From contig JABGXK010000252.1 in NCBI GenBank assembly GCA_018675825.1, forward strand, positions 1 through 6,293: DNA of 6,293 nt, in the 5' to 3' direction. The notes under the pieces are model-generated. The model had not been told where the DNA came from, ran no database searches, and saw only the letters and a program-made list of their open reading frames with translations. The DNA is from Flavobacteriales bacterium. Its GTDB lineage: Bacteria > Bacteroidota > Bacteroidia > Flavobacteriales > BACL11. Of this stretch, positions 6,230-6,293 are shown in pieces. How positions within the stretch are numbered: the first letter of the stretch is position 1; every line of letters begins with the position of its first letter. The position numbers and the translations under genes are program-made.

Positions 6230-6293
6230 GCACTAAGAACTCTTCGCATTCCATTCCCTAATATTTAGCATATATCCTACTCAACTTTATCAT

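Noticed and set aside
6230..6293. Possible minus-strand gene start (CAT at the window end) or terminator after the last frame
   Set aside because: Reading leftward from 6293 reaches a TAG after 11 codons, and only a 4-bp AT-rich inverted repeat is visible, too weak for a terminator.

Overview
The window is AT-rich and reads as a surface- or secreted-protein locus from a member of the Fibrobacterota-Chlorobi-Bacteroidota superphylum. A marine Marinimicrobia (SAR406)-like or related uncultured lineage is the best guess. The main reason is the C-terminal tail of the second large protein, which begins with an NYPNPFNPTT motif and ends in a short basic stretch. Such tails are typical of cargo of the type IX (Por) secretion system. 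The lineage is inferred from protein style only; no marker gene or rRNA is present.

Layout, all genes on the + strand. Positions 1-208 hold no convincing gene. Positions 209-304 are the first copy of a 96-bp element, which ends 5 bp before gene 1 (310-3435). Gene 1 encodes a 1041-residue lipoprotein with two bacterial Ig-like domains, four fibronectin type III-like domains and a long right-handed beta-helix. The second copy of the element (3449-3544, 86/96 identical without gaps by hand alignment) lies 13 bp after gene 1. It is followed by a clear Shine-Dalgarno site and gene 2 (3575-5632). Gene 2 encodes a 685-residue protein with a signal peptide, a beta-helix, a cadherin/Ig-like domain, an unassigned beta-rich domain and a type IX sorting tail. 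Two small unrecognised reading frames follow (5633-5932 and about 5981-6229). Both lie in the same frame as gene 2 and neither has an ATG start.

The two large genes look like one functional theme: beta-helix proteins displayed or released outside the cell. They use two different exits, a lipid anchor for gene 1 and the type IX system for gene 2. The shared 96-bp element directly upstream of each suggests common regulation, and its two copies form a direct repeat bracketing gene 1. No enzymatic activity can be assigned to either protein from the sequence. Adhesion or polysaccharide binding or cleavage is plausible for the folds but not shown.

The points most worth a second look are the duplicated leader element with its nested inverted repeat, the 291-bp intragenic duplication in gene 1, a seven-G tract early in gene 2, and the ATG-less small frames at the end.
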